From contig NZ_VUOH01000001.1 in NCBI RefSeq assembly GCF_015390235.1, positions 620,001-684,000 of the forward strand: a stretch of 64,000 nucleotides of DNA, in the 5' to 3' direction. The notes beneath the pieces were generated by a model. That model saw nothing but the letters and a program-made list of their open reading frames with translations. It did no database searches and was not told the origin of the DNA. The first letter of the stretch is position 1, and every line of letters starts with the position of its first letter. Origin of the DNA: Quadrisphaera sp. INWT6. GTDB lineage: Bacteria; Actinomycetota; Actinomycetes; Actinomycetales; Quadrisphaeraceae. This document shows positions 35,356-47,665 of this stretch, piece by piece. The position numbers and the translations under genes are program-made.

Positions 35356-35889
35356 GTGGGGCGCAGCGCCTTCGACGTCCGCGCGGCCTACGCCGAGCAC
35401 GGGGCGTCGCTGGTCGCCTTCGCCGCCGCGTCGCTGCGCGACCGCGCGCTCGCCGAGGACTGCGTGCAGGAGGTCTTCGTCCGCGCCTGGAGGGCGTCGG
35501 ACCGCCACGACCCCGACCGCGGCTCGGTGCGCACCTGGCTGTTCGCCATCGCCCGCAACGTGGTCGTCGACGCCGCCCGGGCGCGGGCGCGACGCCCCGG
35601 GGTGACCGCGGGCGACGCACCCCCCGAGGTGGTCGACCCCCGCGACGAGCACGGCGCCGTGGTCGAGCGGATGCGCCTCGCGCAGGCCCTGGCCCGGCTG
35701 ACGCCGGAGCAGCGGCAGGTGGTGGTCGAGGTCCACCTGAACGGGAGGGACTACGCCGACGTATCCCAGGAGACCGGGGTCGCGGCGGCCACGCTGCGCA
35801 CGAGGATGTTCGCGGCGCTGAGGGTGCTGCGCAAGGACCTGTCAGCCGGACCGGGCAGCGAGGAGGGGGGAGAGCGCGGTGGACGGTGA
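35356..35889 (+). CDS. RNA polymerase ECF-type sigma factor
   Basis: A 177-residue sigma-70 family protein with only regions 2 and 4. Region 2 reads ASLRDRALAEDCVQEVFVRAWRASDRH and VRTWLFAIARNVVVDAARAR, region 4 LARLTPEQRQVVVEVHLNGR and YADVSQETGVAAATLRTRMF. It resembles the SigK/SigL group paired with RskA-type anti-sigma factors. GTG 35356 is the start, and its end overlaps the anti-sigma gene by 11 bp. Confidence 0.9.
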   Translation: MGRSAFDVRAAYAEHGASLVAFAAASLRDRALAEDCVQEVFVRAWRASDRHDPDRGSVRTWLFAIARNVVVDAARARARRPGVTAGDAPPEVVDPRDEHGAVVERMRLAQALARLTPEQRQVVVEVHLNGRDYADVSQETGVAAATLRTRMFAALRVLRKDLSAGPGSEEGGERGGR

Positions 35890-36625
35890 CCTCACCGACG
35901 ACGAGAGGGGCCTGCTGGCGGCGGCCGCCGCCGGCCCCGCCCTGGACGAGCGCGAGCGCGCGGAGCTCGACGCCCTGCTGCGCCGCAGCCCGGTCGCGGC
36001 CGCCGAGCTGGCCGAGCTGCGCGCCGTCGTCGCCCAGCTCGAGCCCCTGCGCGCCTCGGGCGCGCCGTGGGAGGAGACCACGAGCCCCGAGCTGGCGGCC
36101 CGCGTGGCCGCGGTCGGGGAGGGGCCCGTCGTCGTCCCGCTGCAGCGTCGCCCCGAGCGCTCCCGGGGCCGGGTCGCGGCGTTCGCGCTCGCGGCCTGCG
36201 GGCTGCTGCTGGTCGGGGGCCTGGGCGGCTCGCTGCTGCGCGGCGCCCTCGACGACCGCCAGACCGCCGAGCAGCCCGCCGACCACGCCGCGGAGGGACC
36301 CCCCGGGACGCTGGGCGCCGTCGAGGACGTGCCCGTGGCGACGACGTCGAGCGCGGTGACCGCCACCGCCGCGGTCGTGGCCCACACCTGGGGCACCGAG
36401 ACCGTCCTCGACATGAGCGGCCTGGCGGCCGGTCAGACCTACCAGGTGGTGGTGGTCGACGAGGCCGGCACCGCCGTGGTGGCGGGCACCTTCATCGGCA
36501 CCGGGGAGACCGTCGACTGCACCATGAACGCCGCCGTGCTGCGGCAGGACGCCGACCGCCTCGAGGTGCTCGACGCCTCCGGCGCTGCGGTGATCACGAG
36601 CGACCTGCCGCCCGTCACCGCCTGA
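35879..36625 (+). CDS. Membrane anti-sigma factor (RskA-like)
   Basis: A 248-residue protein. The N-terminal cytoplasmic domain (DDERGLLAAAAAGPALDERE, ELAELRAVVAQLEPLR) would bind the sigma factor; it lacks the HxxxCxxC zinc motif, so it is a non-zinc type. One transmembrane helix lies at about residues 100-120, followed by an extracytoplasmic beta-rich domain (VLDMSGLAAGQTYQVVVVDE) like the RskA C-terminal domain. Release of the sigma factor probably needs cleavage of this protein, with the site-2 protease at 6.8 kb as a candidate. Its 3' end overlaps the convergent gene by 11 bp. Confidence 0.85.
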   Translation: MDGDLTDDERGLLAAAAAGPALDERERAELDALLRRSPVAAAELAELRAVVAQLEPLRASGAPWEETTSPELAARVAAVGEGPVVVPLQRRPERSRGRVAAFALAACGLLLVGGLGGSLLRGALDDRQTAEQPADHAAEGPPGTLGAVEDVPVATTSSAVTATAAVVAHTWGTETVLDMSGLAAGQTYQVVVVDEAGTAVVAGTFIGTGETVDCTMNAAVLRQDADRLEVLDASGAAVITSDLPPVTA

Positions 36626-37916
36626 CGCGGGGCCCGGGGGTCCCCGGAGCCGCCGAGCCGCCCGCGGCCCAGCGGCGGGCGGCGGCGCTGGCGCGGAACG
36701 CCAGGTGCTCCAGCGGTCCGCGCGAGCCGGCCTCGCGCAGCGCCAGCCCGATGACGACGGCCGCGGCGGCGTGGAGCACCCAGGCGCCCTCCTGGCCGGC
36801 CACCGCGGACGTGGTCCCGGCGGTCAGCACGTGCAGCGTGTAGAGCGTCAGCGTGGCCGACCCCGCCGCGGCCAGCGGCACGAGCAGGAGGGTGCCCAGG
36901 GGGCGGGGCTCCCCGGCGGTGAGGCGCACCACCGGCCCGGCCGAGGCCACGAGCAGCGCCAGCCCGAGCGCGGCGAGGGCGCTGCCGGAGGTGGCCAGCA
37001 GGTCGAACGGCGTGGCCGAGTGCGGGGTGTCGACCAGGAGCCACGCCCACGACGTCGTCGGGGTCGACCCGGGCAGGAACACCGCGAGCGCGCGGTCGAG
37101 GTCGGTCAGGCCCCACGACGCCGGGACCGACTCCGCCAGCACGCGCGTGCCGCCGGCGGCGCCCAGGGCCGCCGCCGAGGCGAGCGGGGCCGCCACCGCC
37201 AGCACGACCCCGGTGACGAGCAGGCCCACCGCCGTCCGGGCGCGGTCGAGCGGCATCCGGCCCACCGCGAGGCCCAGCAGCAGGTAGCCGGTCCAGGTGA
37301 GCACCGGGTAGACGCCGGTGAGGGCGAGGCCGGTGAGCAGGCCCACGGGGTCGAGGAGCGAGGCGGGGGAGGGGACGTCGTACGAGGGGGCGCCCGGCGG
37401 GCCGACCAGGAGCTGCCGCAGGAGGTGGCTCGCCACGGGTGACAGCACCAGCCAGGTCGCGGCGAGGACGGCGAGGGTGCGTGCGCCCAGGCCGACGAAG
37501 AGCGAGCCGACGGCGAAGAGGAGGCCGTAGTAGACGAGGATCACGTAGATGTTGCCGGGCGCGAGGCCCACGGCCAGGCCGACGGCGGCGATGACGCCGG
37601 CGCGGGCCAGCACCCCGGCGCGCGCGGCCCGCAGGTCGCGCCCCCGCGGGGGGCGGGTGCGGCCGGTGGCCAGGGCCAGCCCGACGCCGGCGAGGACGGC
37701 GAACAGCGCCGAGGCCCGGCCGCTGAAGACCTCGTAGACCCAGCTGACCCCGCCGTCGTCGGCGGTGCTGGAGACGAGGTGGGTGCCCATCATCCCCAGC
37801 AGGGCGAGGCCGCGGGCGGCGTCGACGCCGAGCAGCCGGGTGCGGCCGGTGGCCGACGGGGGAGACGGGGCGGCTGCCGGGACGGGCGCCGGGGTCGAGC
37901 TCACCCGCCCCAGCAT
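36615..37916 (-). CDS. Polytopic membrane protein, heparan-alpha-glucosaminide N-acetyltransferase-like (DUF1624/DUF418 type)
   Basis: About 433 residues with ten or more hydrophobic segments. The opening LLGVDAARGLALLGMMGTHL is the mark of the DUF1624/HGSNAT catalytic domain, and AAGSATLTLYTLHVL near the end fits DUF418-type C-terminal parts. Members transfer acyl groups across the membrane to sugars or envelope components; the acceptor here is unknown. Start may be ATG 37916 or GTG 37904. It is divergent from the HAD gene. Confidence 0.65.
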   Translation of the reverse strand: MLGRVSSTPAPVPAAAPSPPSATGRTRLLGVDAARGLALLGMMGTHLVSSTADDGGVSWVYEVFSGRASALFAVLAGVGLALATGRTRPPRGRDLRAARAGVLARAGVIAAVGLAVGLAPGNIYVILVYYGLLFAVGSLFVGLGARTLAVLAATWLVLSPVASHLLRQLLVGPPGAPSYDVPSPASLLDPVGLLTGLALTGVYPVLTWTGYLLLGLAVGRMPLDRARTAVGLLVTGVVLAVAAPLASAAALGAAGGTRVLAESVPASWGLTDLDRALAVFLPGSTPTTSWAWLLVDTPHSATPFDLLATSGSALAALGLALLVASAGPVVRLTAGEPRPLGTLLLVPLAAAGSATLTLYTLHVLTAGTTSAVAGQEGAWVLHAAAAVVIGLALREAGSRGPLEHLAFRASAAARRWAAGGSAAPGTPGPRVRR

Positions 37917-37958
37917 CGCCGACGTGGGGCGTCGGTGCTCTCGCCTAGGCTCCCGGGC

Positions 37959-38658
37959 GTGGAACTCGACCCCCTGCCCGTGCCCGAGGGCCTTCCCCTC
38001 GGCCTCGACGAGCTCGCGCAGCGGCGCTTCGACGCGGTCCTGTTCGACATGGACGGCACCCTGATCGACTCCGGCCCCGTGGTGGTCCGGTCGTGGTTCC
38101 GCTGGGCCGAGGACGAGGGCGTCGACCCGGCGCTGCTGGCGGGCATGCACGGCATCCCCTCGGCGGGCATCGTGGAGCGGCTGCTCCCGGCCGAGCGCCG
38201 CGCGTCCGCCCTGGCGCACATCGACGAGCTGGAGATCGCCGACACCGACGGCATCGTGGTGCTGCCCGGTGCCCGCGAGGCGCTGGGCGCGCTCCCCGCC
38301 GGCCGCGCGGCCATCGCGACGTCGTGCTCGCGCGACCTGGCCCGCGTCCGCATCGACGCCACCGGGGTGCCCGCGCCCGCCGTCGTCGTGACCGCCAGCG
38401 ACACCCCCCGCGGCAAGCCCGACCCCGCGCCGTACCTGCTGGCCGCCGAGCGGCTCGGCGTCGACCCGTCGCGCTGCCTGGTGGTCGAGGACGCCCCCGC
38501 CGGCATCGCCGCGGGCCGCGCCGCCGGGTGCGCGGTGCTCGCGATGGCCACCACCAACCGCGTGCCCGACCTGGTCGCGGCCCAGCCCGACGCCGTGGTC
38601 GCGAACCTCGGTGCGGTGGAGCTGACCGTGGGCGACGACGGCGTGCGGGTGGCCCCCC

Positions 38659-38666
<8 letters not shown>
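37959..38666 (+). CDS. HAD-family sugar-phosphatase-like hydrolase
   Basis: A 235-residue HAD phosphatase. Motif I is [16 protein letters not shown], motif [13 protein letters not shown], motif [23 protein letters not shown], motif [18 protein letters not shown]. The cap domain is helical, as in the beta-phosphoglucomutase/2-deoxyglucose-6-phosphatase (YfbT/GPP) group, so the substrate is likely a sugar phosphate or glycerol phosphate. GTG 37959 starts it, and its last 8 bp overlap thyA. Confidence 0.85.
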
Positions 38667-40043
<1,377 letters not shown>

Positions 40044-40177
40044 GCGGCGCCCCGGCGGCCGCGGGGCGTGTGGCTCGCGGGGCGGGGACGTGCTTGTCTG
40101 GCCGCCACGGCGAGCAGGGCCTCCAGACGCGGGGGGCCGGTGCCGCGGCAGCCGCGGAGCAGCGGTCAGGGGGTCCT

Positions 40178-40903
40178 GTGCGGGTCGACCGGCTGGCGGT
40201 GGGCTGCGCCGTCGCCGCGGTGCTCGTCGTCCTCGCCGCCGCTGCGGAGGGCCTGACCACGCCCTCGGGCCGCCGCTCGGCACCGCCCGACGTCGTCATG
40301 CCCACGCCCACCCCGACGCAGACGCCACCTCCCCTGGAGGTGCTGCCCGAGGCGCCGCCGCAGGACCTTCCCTCCTGGCTGGGACCGGCGCTCGCGGTGG
40401 CCGGGGCCCTGGCCGTGCTCGCGGTGGTGGTGCTCGTGGTGGTCTGGCTCCGACGCCTCTGGCAGCGCCGCGCGAGCCGCGCCGAGGCGCTGGAGGCGCT
40501 CGACGAGACCGCGGGAGACGTCGACGGGGCCCTGGCCGCGCCCGTCGTCCGCCGGGGCATCGCCAGGTCGCTGGAGCTGCTGGACGACCCCCGCGACCTC
40601 GACGACGCCGTCGTGCGCGCTTGGCTGGGGCTGGAGGAGACCGCCGAGGACGCCGGGGTGGCCCGCACCCCGGCCGAGACGCCGACGGAGTTCACGACGC
40701 GCCTCCTGGCCCGGGTGCCCGCCGACCGCGCCGCCGTCGACGTGCTGCGCGCGCTGTACTCGCGGGCCCGCTTCGGCGGTGCCGGCGGTCGCCGCGACGA
40801 CGACGCCGAGCGCGCCCGCGCCGCCCTGCGCGCGCTGGCAGGGTCCTGGGACGCCGCCTCGACCGGCCCTGGGCGAGCACCCGAGCGGGCGCATGAGCGC
40901 TGA
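40178..40903 (+). CDS. DUF4129 domain membrane protein
   Basis: A 241-residue protein with two transmembrane helices (about residues 5-25 and 70-93) separated by a Pro/Thr-rich extracellular loop. The cytoplasmic C-terminal domain (VVRAWLGLEETAEDAGVART, ETPTEFTTRLLARVPADRAA, LYSRARFGG) is DUF4129. It opens the MoxR-DUF58 operon. In related operons a DUF4129-containing transglutaminase is present; here only this short form exists. GTG 40178 is used. Confidence 0.8.
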   Translation: MRVDRLAVGCAVAAVLVVLAAAAEGLTTPSGRRSAPPDVVMPTPTPTQTPPPLEVLPEAPPQDLPSWLGPALAVAGALAVLAVVVLVVVWLRRLWQRRASRAEALEALDETAGDVDGALAAPVVRRGIARSLELLDDPRDLDDAVVRAWLGLEETAEDAGVARTPAETPTEFTTRLLARVPADRAAVDVLRALYSRARFGGAGGRRDDDAERARAALRALAGSWDAASTGPGRAPERAHER

Positions 40904-41497
40904 GGCTCCGCGCCGCCACCAGACGTCGGCCAGGACGACGGCGTGGGCTGCGCTGTCACCGCTGGCGCCGCTGCTGCAGCCGCCGCGGCGCGCCCGGCTC
41001 CAGGTGGTGGTGTGGGCCGTGGCCGCCGTCACTCTGGCTCTGGTCTTCGCGGGCTGGACCGCCGCCGAGGTGGTGACGAGCTCGCTGGCGCTGCTGGTCG
41101 CCGGTGTGCTGGTCGCGTCGCTCCCGGGGACCCCGGAGCACCGGTGGCGGTTCGAGCTGCCGCCGTCCGAGCCCGGGGGCCGCAGCGACCTGGTGGGGCT
41201 GTCGGTGGCGTTCACCGCCCGCCAGAGCGGCATGGGGCAGGCGGGCCTGGTGCGCGTGCAGGCGCTGGGGCGCTCCCGGCTGCGGCGCCGAGGCGTCGAC
41301 CTCGACGCCCCGGGTGGCCGCGCCGTCGCGGAGGAGCTGCTGGGGCGGGCCGCGGTCGCGGTGCTGCTGTCGCGCTCCTCGCCGACACCGCGGGTGCGGG
41401 CGGTGGCCCACTGCCTGGCCCGCGTGGAGGCGCTCGGCAGCGGAGCGGCTCCCGCGCCGTCGACACGACCACCGATCGACCGAGCTGGGGGAGACGC

Positions 41498-41501
<4 letters not shown>
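40893..41501 (+). CDS. Membrane protein of unknown function in the MoxR operon
   Basis: A 202-residue protein overlapping its neighbours (11 bp with the DUF4129 gene, 4 bp with moxR), so it is part of the operon. Two hydrophobic helices at about residues 38-56 and 60-76 form a hairpin, and the rest is cytoplasmic. No conserved domain is recognised. It probably works with the MoxR/DUF58 pair at the membrane, by context only. Confidence 0.65.
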
Positions 41502-42501
<1,000 letters not shown>

Positions 42502-42505
<4 letters not shown>

Positions 42506-43824
42506 GGCAGCAGCCCACCTGGACGTGGACGGCCGCACCTGCGGTCGCCGTCGCCCTGGGCGTGGTGCTCGCGGCCGCCGGGCTGGTGCTGGGACGTCCC
42601 GACGTCGCCCTGCTCGGGGCTCCGCTGCTGGTCACCGCGGCCCTCGGCTGGCAGCGCGCCGCAGCCGGGGAGGCGTCGGTCGACGTCGCGGTGGACAGTT
42701 CCTCGGGCGCAGCGGCCGACGTCGCAGCCGGCCCGGGGAGCCGCAGCGTCGACTACCGCGTCACCACGTGCGCACCCCCGGGCACCGAGGTCTCCCTCGT
42801 GCACCTGTCGCTGGTGGGCGGGCGCTCGCGGACCCTCGCGGTGGCCCCCTCCACGACCGTCCTCACCGGCCGCGTCGCGCTGCTGGGCGTCTCCGGACCG
42901 CAGGAGGTCGTGCGCGCCTCGCTCGGGCTGGTCGCCCCCGACGGCGGTCTCGTGGCCGGCCCGCTGGGCCCCGTGACGGCGGAGCGCGTGCTCGCCCCGG
43001 CGTCGAGCCCGTCGCGCGACCTCCCGCTGCCACCCGGGCTGCGGGGCCTGAGCGGCGTGCACGACTCCTCCCGCCCCGGCCAGGGCGGCGACTTCCGCGA
43101 CGTCGGCCCCTTCACCCCCGGGGACCGGCTGCGACGCATCGACTGGCGGGCCACCGCGCGGCGCTCGCGGGTGGCGGGCGAGGTCACCGACCTCTACGTG
43201 CGACGCACGCTGGCGACGTCGGACGCCGTCGCCGTCCTCGTGGTCGACAGCCGCGACGACGTCGGTGAGGTGGTGGCGCAGTGGGCCAGCAACCGCGCCG
43301 GGCTGCGGGGCGTCAGCTCGCTGCACCTGGCCCGCCAGGCCGCCAGCGCCATCGCCGCCGGGACCGTGCGCCGCGGCGACCGGGTGGCGTTCTGCGACCT
43401 CGGCGCACACGGAAGCGCCACGACCGTCGGCTCCGGTGACCGGCACCTGCGCCGGGTGCTCGCCGCCGTGGCCACCACCCGCGCCGCCGGGCAGCTGGCC
43501 GGGGTGCGGCGCCTACCTCCGGTGCCACCGTCGGCGCTCGTGTACGTGCTGTCGACCTTCCTCGACGACGTCGCCGGGAGGGCCGCGCGGACCTGGCGCA
43601 GCCGGGGGCACCGCGTGGTGGCCGTCGACGTGCTCCCCGCGCCCCGGCTCGGCGGGAGCACGGCGCAGCAGCGGCTCGCGCACCGCGTCGTGGCGGCCGA
43701 GCGCGAGGACCGCCTCGACGACCTGCGCGCGGTCGGGGTGGAGGTCGTCAGCTGGGCGGGCGCCTCCGGCGCGTCAGGACGGCGGGCGCAGCTGCGGGCG
43801 CTGTCGCGCCGGCGGCAGCGGTGA
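42502..43824 (+). CDS. DUF58 domain protein
   Basis: A 440-residue protein with two N-terminal transmembrane helices (about residues 8-30 and 33-50), an extracytoplasmic-like beta region, and the DUF58 core GLSGVHDSSRPGQGGDFRDV and FTPGDRLRRIDWRATARRSR. The rest resembles a degenerate von Willebrand A fold (VAVLVVDSRDDVG). It is the standard partner of MoxR and overlaps it by 4 bp. Confidence 0.9.
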
Positions 43825-44393
43825 GGCTGCCGAGGTGGAGGGGTTCCGCCCCCGCCCCGGCGACCGCGGTGCCCGAGTGGCCCCGGGTCGGACCGGCGGT
43901 GCCGGTCGGGGTCCTGTCCGCGGTGGCCGGCCTGCTGGCGGCGGGCCTGGTCGGCGCGTCCTTGCCGGTGCCGTGGCTCCTCACCGTCGTCGTGGCGGTG
44001 CTGGTGGCGCTGTGGCCCGCCCCCGCGCTCGTCGTCGGGCTGGTCCTGGTGCTCGCTGCGCTGCAGGCCCTGCAGCCGCTGGCGCCGGTGCAGCCGCGGT
44101 TCTTCGCGCTGCTCGCCGGCGTGCACCTGCTGGTCGTGCTGACCGCGCTCGTGCGTACCCTCCCGCGGGGCGCTCGGGTGCAGCTCGCGGCGCTCGGGTG
44201 GCCCCTGGGGCGGTACGGGCTGGTCCAGGTGGGCGCCCAGCTGCTGGCGGTCGCGGTGCTGGTCCCGGCCTCGGGTCAGGACGGCGGGCTGGGTGGCGTC
44301 GTGGTGCCGTTCGCGGGGGTGGTGGGAGCGGTGGTGCTGCTGGTCGCTGCGCTGGCGCTGATCGGCCCCCTCCTGCGGCGCCCGCCGCGCTGA
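43821..44393 (+). CDS. Hydrophobic membrane protein closing the MoxR operon
   Basis: A 190-residue protein with about five transmembrane helices and no known domain. GTG 43821 overlaps the DUF58 stop by 4 bp. It is nearly all Leu/Val/Ala/Gly, and probably anchors or completes the membrane complex of the operon. Confidence 0.65.
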   Translation: MRLPRWRGSAPAPATAVPEWPRVGPAVPVGVLSAVAGLLAAGLVGASLPVPWLLTVVVAVLVALWPAPALVVGLVLVLAALQALQPLAPVQPRFFALLAGVHLLVVLTALVRTLPRGARVQLAALGWPLGRYGLVQVGAQLLAVAVLVPASGQDGGLGGVVVPFAGVVGAVVLLVAALALIGPLLRRPPR

Positions 44394-44582
44394 CCCGGCG
44401 CCCAGCGGGTGGGCGGCCTGCCCGCCGCCCAGGTGCTACAGGTCTCCGCGGAGCGGTCGATGCACCTGGTGCCGCACGAGCGGTGCGCCGTCCGCGGTGC
44501 CCCGTCGTGGGCACAGCGACGGGTGCACCCGCGCGTGCCCTGCGCGTCGCACCTGCGCGCACCGCACCACCGAAGGGCCACC

Positions 44583-46154
44583 GTGTTCACCAGAGCCTCC
44601 CGCCGCACCGCCCCCGCGACCCCCACCAGGACGGTGGTGGAGGCGGAGGCCGACCTGCGGGCCGTCGTGGCCGTGGTCCAGGCACTGTCCCGGGCCAGCA
44701 CCCCCGAGGCCGCCGTCGGGGCGGCGCTGGAGGCCGTGCGCGCGCACTTCGGGTGGGCCTACGGCTCCTACTGGCAGGTCCGCGGCAGTGGCTCGGAGGC
44801 GGCGCTGCACTTCGCCCAGGAGACCGGCGACGCCGGGGAGGAGTTCCGCCGGGTGACCCTCGCGGCGTCCTTCCGCCCCGGCGTGGGGCTGTCCGGGCGC
44901 GCCTGGGCCTCCCGCGAGCTGGTCTTCGTCCCCGACGTCGGCGAGGTCGCGGACTGCGTGCGCGCCCCCGCCGCCCAGCGCGCCGGGGTCAGGAGCGGCA
45001 TCTGCTTCCCGATCCTCGAGGGCGGCGAGGTGGTGGCCACGATGGACTTCTTCACCACCTCGACGCTGACGCCGTGCGAGGGCCGCCTCGGCGCGCTGCG
45101 CTCGGTGGGGGTGCTGGTCTCCCAGGCCCTCGAGCGGTCGCGCGAGCAGCACCGCCAGCGGCGGGCGGCCCAGGACGTCGAGGCCGTTAACACCGTGCTG
45201 CGCGAGCTGGCCGGCGCCGAGGACGCGGGCGCGGCGGTGCGCGCGGCGCTGAGCACCGTCCGCGCCGAGTTCGACTGGGACTACGGCTCCTTCTGGGCCC
45301 TCGACGCCGCCGCGTCCCCGGCGCCGGTGCTGCGCTTCGACCAGAAGGTCGGCTCGGTCAACGACGAGTTCCGCCGCGTCACCGCCAGCGCGAGCTTCGC
45401 CCGCGGCGTCGGGGTGGCGGGGCGGGCGTGGGCCAGCCGCGACGTGGTGTTCGTGGAGGACCTGGCGCAGGTCACCGACTGCGTCCGCGCCCCCGCAGCC
45501 CAGCGCGCCGGGGTGCGGTCGGGGGTCTGCCTCCCGGTCGTGGTGGGCGGGGAGGTGGTCGGGACGATGGACTTCTTCGCCACCCGCACCCTGTCGCTGT
45601 CGACCAGCCGCCGCAGCGCCCTCGCCAACACCGCCTTCCTGCTGGGCCAGGCCCTCGCGCGCATCTCCGCCCAGGAGCGCCTGACCGCGGCCGGCACCGA
45701 GCTGATGACCTCGATCGCGGAGGTGGAGCGCAACGTGCAGGGGGCCTCGGCGGTCGCCGAGCGCGGGCACCAGCTGACGGAGCAGGCCAACACCGAGGTG
45801 GCCGGTCTGGGGGCGTCCAGCGAGGAGATCTCCAAGGTGGTCTCCACCATCTCCGCCATCGCCGCCCAGACCAACCTGCTGGCGCTGAACGCGGCCATCG
45901 AGGCCGCGCGCGCCGGCGAAGCGGGGAAGGGGTTCGCGGTGGTGGCCTCAGAGGTGAAGGAGCTCGCCGGCGGCACGGCGCGGGCGACGACGGAGGTCGA
46001 CGAGCGGGTGCGGGCGATCCAGGCCCAGGTCGCCTCGGTGATCGAGCGGCTGACGTCGATCACGGGTGTGGTCGATGAGATCAACGCCACGCAGACGGCC
46101 ATCGCGGGGGTGCTCACCCAGCAGGCCGCCACCACGCGGGCGGTCCTGGGCTGA
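44583..46154 (+). CDS. Soluble chemoreceptor-like protein: two GAF domains plus MCP signalling domain
   Basis: A 523-residue cytoplasmic protein with no transmembrane helix. Two GAF domains in tandem (about residues 25-175 and 200-355) are internal duplicates: [20 protein letters not shown] versus [20 protein letters not shown], each followed by the [16 protein letters not shown] block. The C-terminal 130 residues form a short MCP hairpin with the CheA-contact tip [20 protein letters not shown]. It could sense a small ligand or redox state and signal to a CheA/CheW system elsewhere. GTG 44583 follows GAAGGGCC. No che genes are adjacent. Confidence 0.88.
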   Translation: MFTRASRRTAPATPTRTVVEAEADLRAVVAVVQALSRASTPEAAVGAALEAVRAHFGWAYGSYWQVRGSGSEAALHFAQETGDAGEEFRRVTLAASFRPGVGLSGRAWASRELVFVPDVGEVADCVRAPAAQRAGVRSGICFPILEGGEVVATMDFFTTSTLTPCEGRLGALRSVGVLVSQALERSREQHRQRRAAQDVEAVNTVLRELAGAEDAGAAVRAALSTVRAEFDWDYGSFWALDAAASPAPVLRFDQKVGSVNDEFRRVTASASFARGVGVAGRAWASRDVVFVEDLAQVTDCVRAPAAQRAGVRSGVCLPVVVGGEVVGTMDFFATRTLSLSTSRRSALANTAFLLGQALARISAQERLTAAGTELMTSIAEVERNVQGASAVAERGHQLTEQANTEVAGLGASSEEISKVVSTISAIAAQTNLLALNAAIEAARAGEAGKGFAVVASEVKELAGGTARATTEVDERVRAIQAQVASVIERLTSITGVVDEINATQTAIAGVLTQQAATTRAVLG

Positions 46155-46178
46155 GCGCGGCGGCCGGCGTCCCGTCCG

Positions 46179-47462
46179 TCAGCGGGCGCTGAGCGTCGGG
46201 ACGTCGGGGACCGGAGGCAGCTCGTCCGCGTCGACGGGACCGGCGCCGTGGGGCGGGCCCGCCTCGGGCGGTCGGGGCCCGTCCTCGCGGTGGGCTCGCA
46301 CCGCCAGGACCGCGACGTCGTCACCGTGCCCAGCACCGACCAGCTGGCGCAGCCCCACGTCGAGCAGGTCCTCCAGCTCGCGCGACGCCTCGGCCTCCAG
46401 CACCCGGCACAGGGCCTCGGTGCCCGCGTCGAGGTCGGCGTCGCGGCGCTCGACGAGACCGTCGGTGTAGAGCAGCAGCGTCGCCCCCGGCGGCACCTGG
46501 CACGAGTGGTCGACGCGTCCCGTCTGGGAGCCCACGCCGAGGAGGACGTCGGCGCTGCCGTGTCCCGGCGGGCCCGCGGCCGCGGCGACGTCGCAGTCAC
46601 CCCCGTGGCGCAGCACCCTGGCCTGCACCGCCGGCGCGCGCCCGGCCGAGCCGGGGGCGCCGGGACCGGGGACGACCAGGATCGGCGGCGGGTGCCCCGC
46701 GGAGGACCAGGTGATGCGCCGCAGCCCGCGCTCGGCCTCGGCCGGGCTCTGGTCGATGCGCACGACGGTGGCGCTGGCGAGCACGTCGAGCCCCAGGTGC
46801 TCCAGGCTCCGCTCGGTGGAGGTCAGGACTTGGGAGGGCAGCTGGTCGCCCTGCACCGCGCAGGTGCGCAGCACGGCGCGGACCTGCCCCATGGTGGCGG
46901 CGGCGCGGATGTCGTGGCCGACGACGTCACCGATGACCAGGACGGTGGAGCCCCCCGCGTCGACCAGGGCGTCGTACCAGTCGCCACCGACCTGGTCGCC
47001 GCTGCTCGCGGGCAGGTACCGCGACGCCAGCTGCAGGTGGTCCGGCTGGGGCAGCTCGGTCAGCATCGCCGCCTGGAGCGTGCGGGCGGCCTGGCGGCGG
47101 TCCTGCAGCTGGGCCAGCTGCCGCTGGCGCGCTCCGGCGACCACCGCGACCACCGCGGTGGCGACGGCGACCACCCCGCAGCGCACGAGCCCCGTGACGA
47201 GGGGCACGCCGTCGACCAGGCAGAGGAGCACCGCCAGCGCGGTGGCGAGCACTCCGACGGCGACGACGTGGCGGCGGGAGCCGCCGATGCCGGTCAGGGT
47301 CGGCGCGAGCGCCAGGGTGCCGGCGACGTTGGAGGCGACGCGGTCGCCGTTCAGGCTCCCCGGACCGAGGTCGAGGGCCACCAGGGCCGCGCACGCGGCA
47401 GCCCCCATCCACGCCCACCGGGGAGCCGGCCGCAGCGGGTGGTCGCCCTCGGCGCTGATCAT
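46179..47462 (-). CDS. PP2C-family (SpoIIE/RsbU-like) serine phosphatase with membrane N-terminus
   Basis: A 427-residue protein. About four to six hydrophobic segments fill the first 130 residues, followed by a short coiled-coil-like linker (RQRQLAQLQDRRQAARTLQ) and a PP2C domain. Metal-binding motifs are QVGGDWYDALVDAGGSTVLV and GDVVGHDIRAAATMGQVRAV; later WSSAGHPPPILVV and LLYTDGLVERRDADLD. Such phosphatases dephosphorylate anti-anti-sigma (STAS) proteins. It is convergent with the chemoreceptor gene and divergent from the GHKL protein. Confidence 0.9.
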   Translation of the reverse strand: MISAEGDHPLRPAPRWAWMGAAACAALVALDLGPGSLNGDRVASNVAGTLALAPTLTGIGGSRRHVVAVGVLATALAVLLCLVDGVPLVTGLVRCGVVAVATAVVAVVAGARQRQLAQLQDRRQAARTLQAAMLTELPQPDHLQLASRYLPASSGDQVGGDWYDALVDAGGSTVLVIGDVVGHDIRAAATMGQVRAVLRTCAVQGDQLPSQVLTSTERSLEHLGLDVLASATVVRIDQSPAEAERGLRRITWSSAGHPPPILVVPGPGAPGSAGRAPAVQARVLRHGGDCDVAAAAGPPGHGSADVLLGVGSQTGRVDHSCQVPPGATLLLYTDGLVERRDADLDAGTEALCRVLEAEASRELEDLLDVGLRQLVGAGHGDDVAVLAVRAHREDGPRPPEAGPPHGAGPVDADELPPVPDVPTLSAR

Positions 47463-47665
47463 CGGGCCCTCACCGGGGCTGTGGTCTTGCGCGCGTCGTC
47501 ACGGGGAACAGGATGCCCGAGGGCACCAGGCGGGGGGAGGCTTCGACCGAGCCCGCCGGGACGCACCGGCGAGCCCAGCGCGGTTACTGTCGGTCATGCG
47601 CGGGGGCTCTCGCGCGAGCGGCCCGTCGTGAGCAGCGGCGGAGCTCGTCGGGGGGAGGTCACGCG

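Noticed and set aside
36615..36625. Overlap of convergent stop regions as a sign of frameshift
   Set aside because: An 11-bp overlap of convergent gene ends is common in compact genomes and both C-termini look complete.
37901..37970. A further gene reading through the HAD gene upstream region from 37779
   Set aside because: The extended frame lies opposite the membrane protein gene and has no conserved residues before the GTG at 37959.
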